Source of the DNA: Pseudonocardia terrae
GTDB taxonomy: Bacteria; Actinomycetota; Actinomycetes; Mycobacteriales; Pseudonocardiaceae
Assembly: GCF_021343995.1 (NCBI RefSeq)
Contig: NZ_JAJTTE010000056.1
Span: 1-42,944, forward strand
Length of the DNA: 42,944 bases
Direction: 5' to 3'
The notes under the pieces were generated by a model that searched no databases, was not told the DNA's origin, and saw only the letters and a program-made list of their open reading frames with translations. Both the position numbers and the translations under genes were made by a program. Positions 31,228-38,838 of this stretch are shown here, piece by piece; position 1 is the stretch's first letter; each line of letters opens with the position of its first letter.

Positions 31228-32014
31228 CGACCCCCACCGCGTCCCGCCAGAACTCGAGCACCGCGACGGTGCTGCCGCGGGCACCCTCCAGGACGTCGCG
31301 CGCCCGGTCGGGCAGCCGGGCCCGCAGTGCCGCCGGGTCCGCCGGCGCCGCGACGACGGCGGTGCGCAGGCCGAGCAGGGCGGCGGTCAGCCGCAACGCC
31401 TCGACGGCCTGCCCGGTGCGCAGGTCGGCGTGTGGGACCCGGCCCGCCGCGCCGACCAGGACGAACACCGGCTCCGGCCGCATCACCCCCTCGTCGAGCA
31501 CGTCGGGCCAGGTGGGCCCGAGCTCGTCGCCCGGCACCACCGGATGACCGATCCCGCGTAGCCAGGCGCTCTCCGTCTCCGCGGCGCGCCGCAGCACGGC
31601 ACGCGCCGCGGCGGCGCGCGGACCGTCCGCGCCCTGCGGCCTGCCGTCGTCGCGCAGGGCCGCGTAGAGGGCCCGCTCCAGCGGGCGCGGCGCGTACGGC
31701 TCGCCCGGCCGCACCACGGCGAGCAGGCCCTCCTCCACCGGGTGCGTGACCTGCGGGCGGCGTCCCTGGGCGGCCATGGCGAGCCGGATCGCCCGCAGCC
31801 CCGCCCCGGCCGCGACCCGGGTCACCCGGGCCAGCGGCTCCTCGGCGAGCGACCAGCGCCGCACCACCGACCGGACGGCGACGCCGTCGTCCACGGCCGT
31901 GACGAACCAGGGTGCCGTTCCCTCCGGCGCCGCGGCCGCCCGGGCCGCGTCGACGAGCGGGGCGACCCGCAGTGCCGCCCGCGGCTCCGGGGTCGCCACC
32001 GGGTGAGCGGACAT
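31223..32014 (-). CDS. Reduced Acg-like paralogue
   Basis: A 263-residue protein, about 90 residues shorter than the Acg-like protein at 30079. Landmarks correspond in order: LVDAARAAAA...APWFVTAVDDG aligns with the N terminus, but the SLHNTQPW motif is lost; ARVTRVAAGAGLRAIRLAMAAQGRRPQV matches the second block; ADLRTGQAVEALRLTAALLGLRTAVV matches the late helical block. The catalytic-type RTNRRPF block is missing. It may not bind FMN. ATG at 32014. A DevR-type box lies 40 bp upstream. It could be a regulatory or structural partner of the full-length copy; the function is unknown. Confidence 0.7.
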   Translation of the reverse strand: MSAHPVATPEPRAALRVAPLVDAARAAAAPEGTAPWFVTAVDDGVAVRSVVRRWSLAEEPLARVTRVAAGAGLRAIRLAMAAQGRRPQVTHPVEEGLLAVVRPGEPYAPRPLERALYAALRDDGRPQGADGPRAAAARAVLRRAAETESAWLRGIGHPVVPGDELGPTWPDVLDEGVMRPEPVFVLVGAAGRVPHADLRTGQAVEALRLTAALLGLRTAVVAAPADPAALRARLPDRARDVLEGARGSTVAVLEFWRDAVGVG

Positions 32015-32050
32015 GGCCCCGAGTCTCGGCAGCGGCTACCGGAGGTCACG

Positions 32051-32065
32051 AGAGGCGAAGGTCCC
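32051..32065. promoter_or_regulatory. DevR-type box upstream of the reduced Acg-like gene
   Basis: On the minus strand, GGGACCTTCGCCTCT shares GGGACCTTCG exactly with the box at 29987. It lies 37 bp upstream of the gene start at 32014 and 93 bp before the CBS gene on the other side. Confidence 0.6.
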
Positions 32066-32108
32066 CGGAACGGGGTGCCCCGCCGGGGGCCGCCCGCCGG
32101 GCCGGTCC

Positions 32109-32123
32109 GGGCCCTCGGCCCCT
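32109..32123. promoter_or_regulatory. DevR-type box upstream of the CBS gene
   Basis: GGGCCCTCGGCCCCT fits the motif with one base fewer in the centre. It is 35 bp before the CBS start, so it could overlap the promoter. Confidence 0.45.
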
Positions 32124-32157
32124 GCCGCGCCCGCGGCGGAAGGACGAGACTGCGGCC

Positions 32158-32592
32158 ATGACCGAGCAGCGGCAGCGCCCGGCCCCGCCGGAGACCCTCG
32201 ACGACGACCCGCCGGTGGAGACGGTCATGTCGCGCCGGCTCGTCGGCGTCGACCCCGCGGCCCCGCTGCCCATCGCCCTGCGGCTGATGGTGGCCGCGAC
32301 CGTGCGCCACCTGCCCGTCGTGCGCGAGGGCCGCTGTCTCGGCATGATCGCCGAGGTCGACCTGCTGCGCGGACTGGCTGCCCGGCAGGGCCCCTTCGGT
32401 CCGGCGACGCTGCTGGTCGCCGACGTGCTGCGGCCCGCGCCGGAGATCCCGCCCGGCACCCCGCTGCACGAGGTCGCGGCCCGCATGGACCGCGAGTGCA
32501 CGGACGCCCTGCTGGTCGTCGAGGCCGGTCGCCCGCTCGGCATCGTCACGGCGACCGACCTGGTCCAGGCGCTGGCCGCGCGGATCCACTGA
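32158..32592 (+). CDS. CBS-pair protein (Hrp1-like)
   Basis: A 144-residue protein that is essentially two CBS motifs: VETVMSRRLVGVDPAAPLPIALRLMVAATVRHLPVVREGRCLGMIAEVDLLR in parts (about 19-70) and VADVLRPAPEIPPGTPLHEVAARMDRECTDALLVVEAGRPLGIVTATDLVQAL (about 85-138). CBS pairs bind adenine nucleotides; mycobacterial Hrp1 (Rv2626c), a stand-alone CBS pair, is a strongly hypoxia-induced DevR target. The ATG at 32158 has GGAAGGACGAG upstream at loose spacing. It is divergent from the reduced Acg-like gene across 143 bp carrying two boxes. Confidence 0.9.
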   Translation: MTEQRQRPAPPETLDDDPPVETVMSRRLVGVDPAAPLPIALRLMVAATVRHLPVVREGRCLGMIAEVDLLRGLAARQGPFGPATLLVADVLRPAPEIPPGTPLHEVAARMDRECTDALLVVEAGRPLGIVTATDLVQALAARIH

Positions 32593-32668
32593 GGACGGCG
32601 CTGCGAAGGAAAGGCGGGCCCGGTCCCGCGGCGGTACCGTGGCGCCCCCGGCTGCGAGGAGGACGACC

Positions 32669-33142
32669 GTGGACGTCGAGGTGACGCGCGACGCTGCCGG
32701 CGGGCCCGGCGGCGGCACGGAGGGCTGGGCCAAGGAGGCGCCGGCCCGCTGGGACGCGGGGAAGGCCGCGGCGTTCGGCGACCTCCCGCCGACGTTGTTC
32801 GGGCTCGGCACGCCCGCGGTGGGCGAGCCGCTCGCCGACGAGTGGTGGCGCGCCGAGGACGGCCGCGGCGTGATCGGCTACGGGCGGCTCGACGACTCCT
32901 GGGGCGACGCCGAGATCCTGATCGTCGTGCACCCCGACCGGCGCGGCGAGGGCCTCGGCGCGCTGGTCCTCGACCGGCTCGAGCGCGAGGCCGGCCGGCG
33001 GCACCTCAACTACGTCTACAACGTGGTGCCGCTGACGCACCCGGACCGCGAGGAGATCTCCGCGTGGCTGCGGGCCCACGGGTTCGAGGAGAAGGCCGAC
33101 GGCGAGCTGCGCAAGCGCGTCCCCCGGGCGGGGGTGAACTGA
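32669..33142 (+). CDS. GNAT-family acetyltransferase
   Basis: A 157-residue protein. From about residue 65, GVIGYGRLDDSWGDAEILIVVHPDRRGEGLGALVLDRLEREA is the GNAT core, with the acetyl-CoA-binding RRGEGLG. The final AWLRAHGFEEKADGELRKRV is the usual C-terminal strand and tail. The N-terminal 60 residues do not resemble a family I know. GTG at 32669 has GAGGAGG 6 bases upstream. Substrate unknown. It follows the CBS gene by 76 bp in the same direction and could be co-transcribed. It ends one base from the stop of the convergent PucR-type gene. Confidence 0.85.
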   Translation: MDVEVTRDAAGGPGGGTEGWAKEAPARWDAGKAAAFGDLPPTLFGLGTPAVGEPLADEWWRAEDGRGVIGYGRLDDSWGDAEILIVVHPDRRGEGLGALVLDRLEREAGRRHLNYVYNVVPLTHPDREEISAWLRAHGFEEKADGELRKRVPRAGVN

Positions 33143-33143
33143 G

Positions 33144-35075
33144 TCAGCCGGTCCGGCCGGGGGCGCCGAGGCGGTGCAGGCGCAGCGCCAGCTGGATCTC
33201 CAGCGCCCGGTCCGGTTCCTGCCAGCCCGCCCCCAGGAGCGTGCCGATCCGCTCGAGCCGTTGCGCGACGGTGTTGACGTGCACGTGCAGCGCGGCCGCC
33301 GCGCGGCTCGGGCTGGCCCCGGCCGCGTAGTAGCACTCGAGCGTGCGGAGCAGGTCGCTGCCGCGGCGCGCGTCGTGCTCGGCAACCGGGCCGAGGACCC
33401 CGGCGACGTAGCCCGCGACGTCCGGCCGGTCGCCGAGGAGGAGCCCGGCGAAGCCCAGGTCCGCGGCGGCGGCCGCCTCGCCCGCGCGGCCGAGCGCGAG
33501 CAGCGCCTCCGCGGACCGGCGGGCCTCGGCGAGTACTCCCGCCAGCCCGGCCGCGGGGTGCACGGGCCCGGCGGCGCCGATCGTGACGGCTCCGTCGGGG
33601 TCGTCCGGACCGGCCGCCCGGGCCAGTGGCTCGGCCGCGGCAGCGGGATCGGTGCCGGGCAGCAGCGCGACCACCGCGCCCTCGTGCTCGGCGACGAGCC
33701 CGGCCCGGCCCCCGGCCGCCGCGGCGTCGCGCAGCACGGCCCGCCGCCGGCCCGGCGCGCACCGGCAGACCAGCAGGACGTGCGGGCGGCGCGCCGCGAC
33801 CCCCAGCTCGGCGAGCCGGGTCAGGACCGCGGGGCGCGGACGGTCGGCCGCCGCGAGCAGCTCGCCGAGCGCCTCGGCCCGCTCCCGGCGGTCCGCCTCG
33901 GCCTCGCGCTGGCCGAAGAGCAGGACCAGCGCCGTCACCATCGCGGCCCGCTCGACCGTCCGGACCTGGCCCGCGTCGAGCTCCGGCACGCCGCCGAGGA
34001 GGAGCGTGCCGAGCCGCTGCCCGGCGGCGACCACGGCGACGGCCCACGTCCGGCCCGTCCGGGTGAGCCGGCCCGGCGCGTCGTCCGCGGACCGCACCGC
34101 CCCGGCCCAGCGCGCAGGGTCGGGCGTCGCGCCGAACCGGGCGGCGGGTGTGCCGTCGGCGTCCAGGACCACCACCCAGGCGTCGAGCAGCCGGCCGAGG
34201 GCCTCGGCGAGGTCCGCGACGTCGCCGCCCTCGAGGACCACACCGGCGAACCGGTCGTGCGCGGCGGCGGCCGCGGCGATCGCGGCGTGCGCGGTGCGCA
34301 ACGCGTCGAGGGCGGCGGCGGTGTCGGCGAGCTGGCGGGTCTGCACGAGCGAGACGGCGGCGAGCGCGGCGAGGGACCCGAGCAGCGCCACCTCGTCGGG
34401 CGCGAACGGCCGGGCGGACCGGTTGGCGGCGAACAGCACGCCGACGAACTCGGCGTCGACCAGCAGCGGGACCCCGCAGATCGCGACGAGGCCCTCCTCC
34501 CCCACCGCCGCGTCGATCTCCTCGGTGTGCCGGTAGCGCTCGTCCTCTCCGTAGTTCCCGGTCCAGTGCGGGGTGCGGGTCGCGGCGACGAGCCCGCCGA
34601 GCCCCGCGCCGAGGGGCAGCCGCAGCGCCTGGAACCGCGGCGACACCGAGCCCGCCGTGGCGCGCATGTAGGTGTCACCGCCGTCGGCGTCGTAGAGGGT
34701 GAGGTAGGCGAGGTCGGTGCCGAGCAGGGCGCGGGCCCGGCGGACGATCGCGTCGAGCACCCCGCCCGTGTCGGACTGCGAGGTGAGCTCCCGGGCGGTC
34801 TCGACGAGCGCCGCCAGCTCCGTCTCCCGGCGCCGGCCGGCGTCCATCGCCGACCGGATCCGCAGGACCAGGGCGCCGGCCTCGGGCTCGGACCCGGCGA
34901 GCTCGGTGGCCGCGTGCTCCAGCGCACCGGCGCGGCCGTCCCGGCCCGCCCCGCCGGCCTCGGTGCGGTCGACCCGGTCGGCGAGCAGGCGGAGCAGGTC
35001 GAGGACGGTGCGCGCCACCCGGGCATCCTGCCGGGTCGTCCCGCCCGGGGGCAGCTCCACCACGCCCGGGGGCAC
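33144..35075 (-). CDS. GAF-PucR-type transcription regulator
   Basis: A 643-residue regulator. A GAF domain (about 95-245) has RARALLGTDLAYLTLYDADGG and GVPLLVDAEFVGVLFAANRSARPFAPDE. A long linker carries a second GAF-like or CdaR segment. The C-terminal PucR helix-turn-helix reads LLRTLECYYAAGASPSRAAAALHVHVNTVAQRLERIG. PucR-type proteins often control transporters and catabolic genes next to them. GTG at 35075 is 5 bp after the stop of the MHS transporter gene, so they form one operon; GTG at 35060 is a possible later start. It has no DevR-type box. Ligand unknown. Confidence 0.85.
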   Translation of the reverse strand: MPPGVVELPPGGTTRQDARVARTVLDLLRLLADRVDRTEAGGAGRDGRAGALEHAATELAGSEPEAGALVLRIRSAMDAGRRRETELAALVETARELTSQSDTGGVLDAIVRRARALLGTDLAYLTLYDADGGDTYMRATAGSVSPRFQALRLPLGAGLGGLVAATRTPHWTGNYGEDERYRHTEEIDAAVGEEGLVAICGVPLLVDAEFVGVLFAANRSARPFAPDEVALLGSLAALAAVSLVQTRQLADTAAALDALRTAHAAIAAAAAAHDRFAGVVLEGGDVADLAEALGRLLDAWVVVLDADGTPAARFGATPDPARWAGAVRSADDAPGRLTRTGRTWAVAVVAAGQRLGTLLLGGVPELDAGQVRTVERAAMVTALVLLFGQREAEADRRERAEALGELLAAADRPRPAVLTRLAELGVAARRPHVLLVCRCAPGRRRAVLRDAAAAGGRAGLVAEHEGAVVALLPGTDPAAAAEPLARAAGPDDPDGAVTIGAAGPVHPAAGLAGVLAEARRSAEALLALGRAGEAAAAADLGFAGLLLGDRPDVAGYVAGVLGPVAEHDARRGSDLLRTLECYYAAGASPSRAAAALHVHVNTVAQRLERIGTLLGAGWQEPDRALEIQLALRLHRLGAPGRTG

Positions 35076-35080
35076 GGCCG

Positions 35081-36475
35081 TCAGGACCGCGCGGTCGTGG
35101 CCCCGTCCGGCAGGGCCGGTGCGCGGTCGTCGCCGAACCCGTCGTCGGCGGCGAGGTCGCGGTTCCGGGTCTCGCGGTAGGAGGCGACGGCGACCAGCGT
35201 GAGCACCGAGCTGGCCGCGACGTAGACCGCGATCGCGAAGCCCGTGCCGAAGGAGGCGAGCAGCGCCACCGAGATGAGCGGCGCGAGGCCGCCTGCCGCG
35301 ACCGACGCGAGCTGGTAGCCGATCGAGACGCCCGAGTACCGGACACCGGTGCCGAACAGCTCGGACAGGAACGCCCCCTGCGGCCCGTACATGGCGCCGT
35401 GGAAGATCAGCCCGCCGACCACGGCGAGCACCGTGAGCCCGAAGTTCTGCGTGTCGAGCAGCGCGAAGAAGGCGAACGCCCACGCGCCGACGCCGACGGC
35501 GCCGAGCAGGTAGACCGGCCGGCGGCCGATCCGGTCGGACACCAGGCCCCACAACGGGATCGTGACGACGTGGACCGCGGCGCCGATCAGGACCGCGCCG
35601 AGGACGAACGACGAGGGCAGGCCGAACCGCTCCTTCATGTACGTCGAGACCACGATGGTGAAGATGTAGTAGGAGACGTTCTCGGCGAACCGGGCGCCCA
35701 TCGCCGTGAGCACCTCGCGCGGGTAGCGCCGCAGCACCTCGACGATCGGCAGCGTCCGCGCCGTGCCCTCCGTCGCGCGCTCGGCGGCCTTGGCCTGCGC
35801 GTCCCGGAAGACCGGCGACTCCTCGACGGAGAGCCGCACGTAGAGCCCGATGAGCACCAGCACCGCCGAGAGCAGGAACGGGATCCGCCAGCCCCAGTCG
35901 TTGAACGCCTCCTCGGACTGCACCACGGCGAGCAGCGCGAGCAGGCCGTTGGCCAGCAGTTGACCGGCCGGCGCGCCGGCCTGCGGCCAGCTCGCCCAGA
36001 ACCCGCGACGGCGGGCGTCGCCGTGCTCCGACACGATCAGGACCGCGCCGCCCCACTCGCCGCCGAGCGCGAAGCCCTGGATCAGCCGCAGCAGCACCAG
36101 GAGCGCCGGCGCCGCCACGCCGATCGTCGCGTAGCCCGGCAGCAGGCCGATGGCGAACGTCGACAGCCCCATCAGCAGCAGGCTCACGACGAGGAGCTTC
36201 TTGCGGCCGAGCCGGTCGCCGTAGTGGCCGAAGACGAGGCCGCCGAGCGGGCGCGCGACGAAGCCGATGGCGAAGGTGCCGAACGACAGCAGCGTCCCGG
36301 CGACGGGGTCTGCGGCCGGGAAGAAGACGTGCGGCAGCACGATGGCGGCGGCCACGCCGTAGAGGAAGAAGTCGTACCACTCGACCGTCGTGCCCAGCAT
36401 GGAGGCGGCGACGACCTTGATCAGCGAGGTGCGCGGTGGGGTTCCCGCGGGGCCGCGGGTCGACGGCTGTGTCAT
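35081..36475 (-). CDS. MHS-family (MFS) metabolite-proton symporter
   Basis: A 464-residue transporter with twelve helices. The start is SLIKVVAASMLGTTVEWYDFFLYGVAAAIVL, typical of the MHS family (ShiA, KgtP, ProP); the loop 2-3 motif is GLVFGHYGDRLGRKK and RLIQGFALGGEWGGAVLIVSEH follows in helices 4-5. A second GLVSDRIGRRPVY motif is in loop 8-9. Likely substrates are carboxylates or osmolytes. The ATG at 36475 is 7 bases after TAGCGT (minus strand), so it is predicted leaderless. A perfect inverted repeat CGGCCACA-N17-TGTGGCCG at 36519-36551 is a possible operator. It is co-transcribed with the PucR-type gene downstream. Confidence 0.92.
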   Translation of the reverse strand: MTQPSTRGPAGTPPRTSLIKVVAASMLGTTVEWYDFFLYGVAAAIVLPHVFFPAADPVAGTLLSFGTFAIGFVARPLGGLVFGHYGDRLGRKKLLVVSLLLMGLSTFAIGLLPGYATIGVAAPALLVLLRLIQGFALGGEWGGAVLIVSEHGDARRRGFWASWPQAGAPAGQLLANGLLALLAVVQSEEAFNDWGWRIPFLLSAVLVLIGLYVRLSVEESPVFRDAQAKAAERATEGTARTLPIVEVLRRYPREVLTAMGARFAENVSYYIFTIVVSTYMKERFGLPSSFVLGAVLIGAAVHVVTIPLWGLVSDRIGRRPVYLLGAVGVGAWAFAFFALLDTQNFGLTVLAVVGGLIFHGAMYGPQGAFLSELFGTGVRYSGVSIGYQLASVAAGGLAPLISVALLASFGTGFAIAVYVAASSVLTLVAVASYRETRNRDLAADDGFGDDRAPALPDGATTARS

Positions 36476-36518
36476 GGTCCGGACGCTAGAGCGGCGGCGA
36501 GCCCACGAGTATGTGCTG

Positions 36519-36551
36519 CGGCCACACCGTTGTCCGGATCGACTGTGGCCG
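36519..36551. promoter_or_regulatory. Inverted repeat, probable operator of the MHS transporter operon
   Basis: CGGCCACA (36519-36526) and TGTGGCCG (36544-36551) are exact inverse copies 17 bp apart. They lie about 45-75 bp upstream of the predicted leaderless start at 36475, beyond the TAGCGT at 36483-36488. Confidence 0.6.
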
Positions 36552-36590
36552 GAGCCCTCGGAGTCTCCGAGCCCTCGGAGCCTCGGGGCT

Positions 36591-37457
36591 TCAGAGCCCG
36601 GGGCGGACCACGGCCACCGGTGCGCGTGCGTGGTGCAGCAGCGCCCGGCCCGTCGAGCCGAGCAGGGCGCTGCCGAGCCGGCCACGGCCGATCGAACCGA
36701 CGACCACGAGCCGGGCGCCCGCCGACCACGCGACGAGGGCCCGCGCGGGCGGGCCGTCGATCAGCTCGCGCGAGACCCGCACGCCGGGGTACTTGCCCGC
36801 CCAGCCCGCCAGCCGTTCGGCCAGGACCTCGCGCTCCTGCTCCGCCAGTTCCGCGAGCTCGGTGCGGGCGTCGGGGTCCTCGAGGTGCTCGAGCCAGGCG
36901 TGCACCACCACCAGCGGGGCCGCCCAGGCGTCGGCCTCGGCGAAGGCGAACGCCAGCGCGGTCTCGCTCGCCGGCGACCCGTCCACGCCCACCACCACCG
37001 GTCGCGTGCGGTCGGCGCGGACCAGGGCGGTGTCGGACAGGACCGGGCCGCGGACCACCACCAGCGGGCACGAGGCCCGCCGCGCGAGCGCCGTGCCGAC
37101 CGACCCCACCAGCAGTGCGGCGAACCCGCCCACGCCGCGCGGGCCGACCACCAGCACCCGCGCACCCGCCGCCTCGCGCAGCAGCACCTCCGTCGGGTCG
37201 CCCTCGGCCACCACCTGCTCCACGGCGAGCTCCGGGACCACCGCCCGCGCCTGGTGGGCGGCGTTCCACAGCTGGTGGTGGGCGTGCGACCAGAGCAGCG
37301 ACGACGCCTCGGGCGCCGACGACGGCGGCAGCCGGTAGGCCCGCACCAGCCGCAGCACGCACCGGTTCCGGACCGCCTCGGCGGCCGCCCAGCGCGCCGC
37401 CTCGATCGCGTGGTCGGAGCCGTCGATGCCGGCGACGACGGTGCCGGGCAGGCTCAC
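36591..37457 (-). CDS. Tandem universal stress protein (Rv2623 type), second gene of the pair
   Basis: A 288-residue protein with two UspA domains (about 4-138 and 151-287). Each begins with the strand and acidic motif (VVAGIDGSDHAIEAARWAA; VVVGVDGSPASETALAFAF) and ends in the ATP-binding G-2X-G-9X-G-S/T pattern (GPRGVGGFAALLVGS; GSIGRGRLGSALLGS). Rv2623, with the same double-domain form, binds ATP and is a strong DevR target. GTG at 37457 overlaps the stop of the upstream USP gene by four bases (GTGA), so they are one operon. A hairpin-forming CTCGGAG/CTCCGAG stretch lies just after the stop (36560-36590). Confidence 0.92.
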   Translation of the reverse strand: MSLPGTVVAGIDGSDHAIEAARWAAAEAVRNRCVLRLVRAYRLPPSSAPEASSLLWSHAHHQLWNAAHQARAVVPELAVEQVVAEGDPTEVLLREAAGARVLVVGPRGVGGFAALLVGSVGTALARRASCPLVVVRGPVLSDTALVRADRTRPVVVGVDGSPASETALAFAFAEADAWAAPLVVVHAWLEHLEDPDARTELAELAEQEREVLAERLAGWAGKYPGVRVSRELIDGPPARALVAWSAGARLVVVGSIGRGRLGSALLGSTGRALLHHARAPVAVVRPGL

Positions 37458-38341
37458 GCCGCGGACCCCGCCTCGGGCCGGACCACGGCCACCGGACAGG
37501 CGGCGTGGTGCAGGACGGCCTGGCTCACCGAGCCCAGCAACGGCCCGGTGACCTGGCCCCGCCCCCGCGACCCGACGACGACCAGCGCCGCCCCTGCGGA
37601 CCGGTCCACGAGCTCGCGGGCGGCGCCGTCGACGACGACCACCCCGCGGATGTCGACCCCCGGGTACTTCCGGGCCCAGCCGGCCAGCCGCCCCTCGAGG
37701 GCCTTCTCCTGCTCCGCCTGCACCGCGCTGCGGTCGAGCAGGGGCAGGAGGAACGGATCGAGCACGGCCTCGCTCCATGCGTGCACCGCGACCAGCGGCA
37801 CCGACCGCCGCGCCGCCTCCTCGAAGGCGACGCCGAGCGCGGCCTCGTTCTCCCCGTCGCCGTCGACCCCGACGACGATCGGCCCGTCCGGCGCCGGCGT
37901 GCCGCGCACCACCACGGCCGGGCACGCGGCGTGCATCGCGACGGCGACCGCCACCGACCCGAGCAGCAGCCCGGTGAAGCCGCCACGACCCCGGGTGCCG
38001 ACCACGACCAGGGCGGCCCGCTCGGACTCGGCGCGCAGCACGACGGGCGCCTCGCCGCCGCGCACCTCGCGTTCGATCTCGCAGCCGGGCGCGACGTGCC
38101 GGGCCGCCTCGACCGCGGCCTCGAGGTGCTCCTCGGCGGCGCGGGTCGTGACCTGTCGCTGGTACTCCTGCCCGAGCGCGGGCAGGCCGGTGGGCCGGAA
38201 CGTCGTCCAGCCGACGGCCGCGACGAGCCGGAGCCGGGTGCCGCGGCGCGCCGCGTCGGCCGCCGCCCACCGGGCGGCGTCGAGCGCCGAGTCTGATCCG
38301 TCCACGCCGGCGACCACCGCTCCGCCGAGCTGGTTCGTCAT
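37454..38341 (-). CDS. Tandem universal stress protein (Rv2623 type), first gene of the pair
   Basis: A 295-residue protein with two UspA domains: VVAGVDGSDSALDAARWAA to GTRGRGGFTGLLLGSVAVAV and IVVGVDGDGENEAALGVAF to GSRGRGQVTGPLLGSVSQAV, each with a complete ATP-binding motif. It is paralogous to the next gene. The ATG at 38341 is followed by MTNQLGGAVVAGVDGSD; GGAGGAACG is just upstream. A DevR-type box is 155 bp upstream. In mycobacteria such proteins are among the most induced in hypoxia and slow growth. It overlaps the next USP gene by four bases. Confidence 0.93.
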   Translation of the reverse strand: MTNQLGGAVVAGVDGSDSALDAARWAAADAARRGTRLRLVAAVGWTTFRPTGLPALGQEYQRQVTTRAAEEHLEAAVEAARHVAPGCEIEREVRGGEAPVVLRAESERAALVVVGTRGRGGFTGLLLGSVAVAVAMHAACPAVVVRGTPAPDGPIVVGVDGDGENEAALGVAFEEAARRSVPLVAVHAWSEAVLDPFLLPLLDRSAVQAEQEKALEGRLAGWARKYPGVDIRGVVVVDGAARELVDRSAGAALVVVGSRGRGQVTGPLLGSVSQAVLHHAACPVAVVRPEAGSAA

Positions 38342-38495
38342 CGTTCCTCCCCCCGGACGCCCCCGGACGGCCGGACGACCCCGGACGTCGGTCCGGTCGT
38401 CCTCCGTGGACGTCACCCCGGACCACCGCGGGCGTTCGCGCACACGGTGGCCCGGGACCGGGTGCCGCCGCTGCGGCTCTCCGGCCCGGTGGGAG

Positions 38496-38510
38496 GGGAC
38501 GAAGGACCCC
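38496..38510. promoter_or_regulatory. DevR-type box upstream of the USP pair
   Basis: On the minus strand GGGGTCCTTCGTCCC. Its CCTTCGTC core equals that of the box at 29987. It is in the 204-bp gap before the USP operon. Confidence 0.6.
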
Positions 38511-38545
38511 GGCGGCGCGGAACGCGCCCGGGGTCCGGCGCGGGA

Positions 38546-38758
38546 TCAGCCGACGGGCGTGCCGCGCCGGGGCCGCCAGCCGCGGCCCGTCTCGTCCGGC
38601 ACCAGCGGGCGGCCGCAGCCGCAGCGGGAGTGCGCGGACTCCCAGCTCAGCGCCTGGGTGGGGTGGTTGACCCGGACCGTGGCGCCGCAGGCGGGGCACT
38701 CACCCACCCAGATCGCCTCGACGAGGCCCGACTCGTACCGCAGGTCGTTCCGGTGCAC
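38546..38758 (-). CDS. 70-residue zinc-ribbon protein
   Basis: A small protein from GTG at 38758, with GAGGAGGG 7 bases upstream. It has CPAC near residue 20 and CGCG near residue 43, four cysteines placed as in a rubredoxin-like zinc ribbon: ECPACGATVRVNHPTQ and SRCGCGRPLVPDE. The tail is basic (GRGWRPRRGTP). I do not recognise the family. A DevR-type box (38814-38828) lies 56 bp upstream, and the gene is between the USP operon and the STAS gene, all leftward. It could act in stress-time binding of RNA or protein; that is speculation. Upstream frame extension to 39085 is shadow sequence. Confidence 0.75.
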   Translation of the reverse strand: MHRNDLRYESGLVEAIWVGECPACGATVRVNHPTQALSWESAHSRCGCGRPLVPDETGRGWRPRRGTPVG

Positions 38759-38813
38759 GACACCCTCCTCGGATAAACCCGGACGATTAGCGCGCAGGCC
38801 GGGGCCGCCGCCA

Positions 38814-38838
38814 GGGTCCTTCGGCCCCTTCGGGGCCC
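38814..38838. promoter_or_regulatory. DevR-type box overlapping a terminator hairpin
   Basis: GGGTCCTTCGGCCCC (38814-38828) is an excellent copy of the motif, 56 bp before the zinc-ribbon gene. GGCCCC-TTC-GGGGCC (38824-38838) is a perfect hairpin, one base before the STAS stop. The two share five bases. Confidence 0.65.

Noticed and set aside
33144..36380. Single 1078-residue fusion of the transporter and the PucR regulator
   Set aside because: The upstream half of that frame is antisense-quality sequence; the true transporter is in another frame and stops at 35081, five bases before the regulator start.
33174..38296. Several plus-strand frames of 500-960 codons opposite the PucR, MHS and USP genes
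   Set aside because: Low-complexity Arg/Ala/Pro products, antisense to clear genes with intact motifs.
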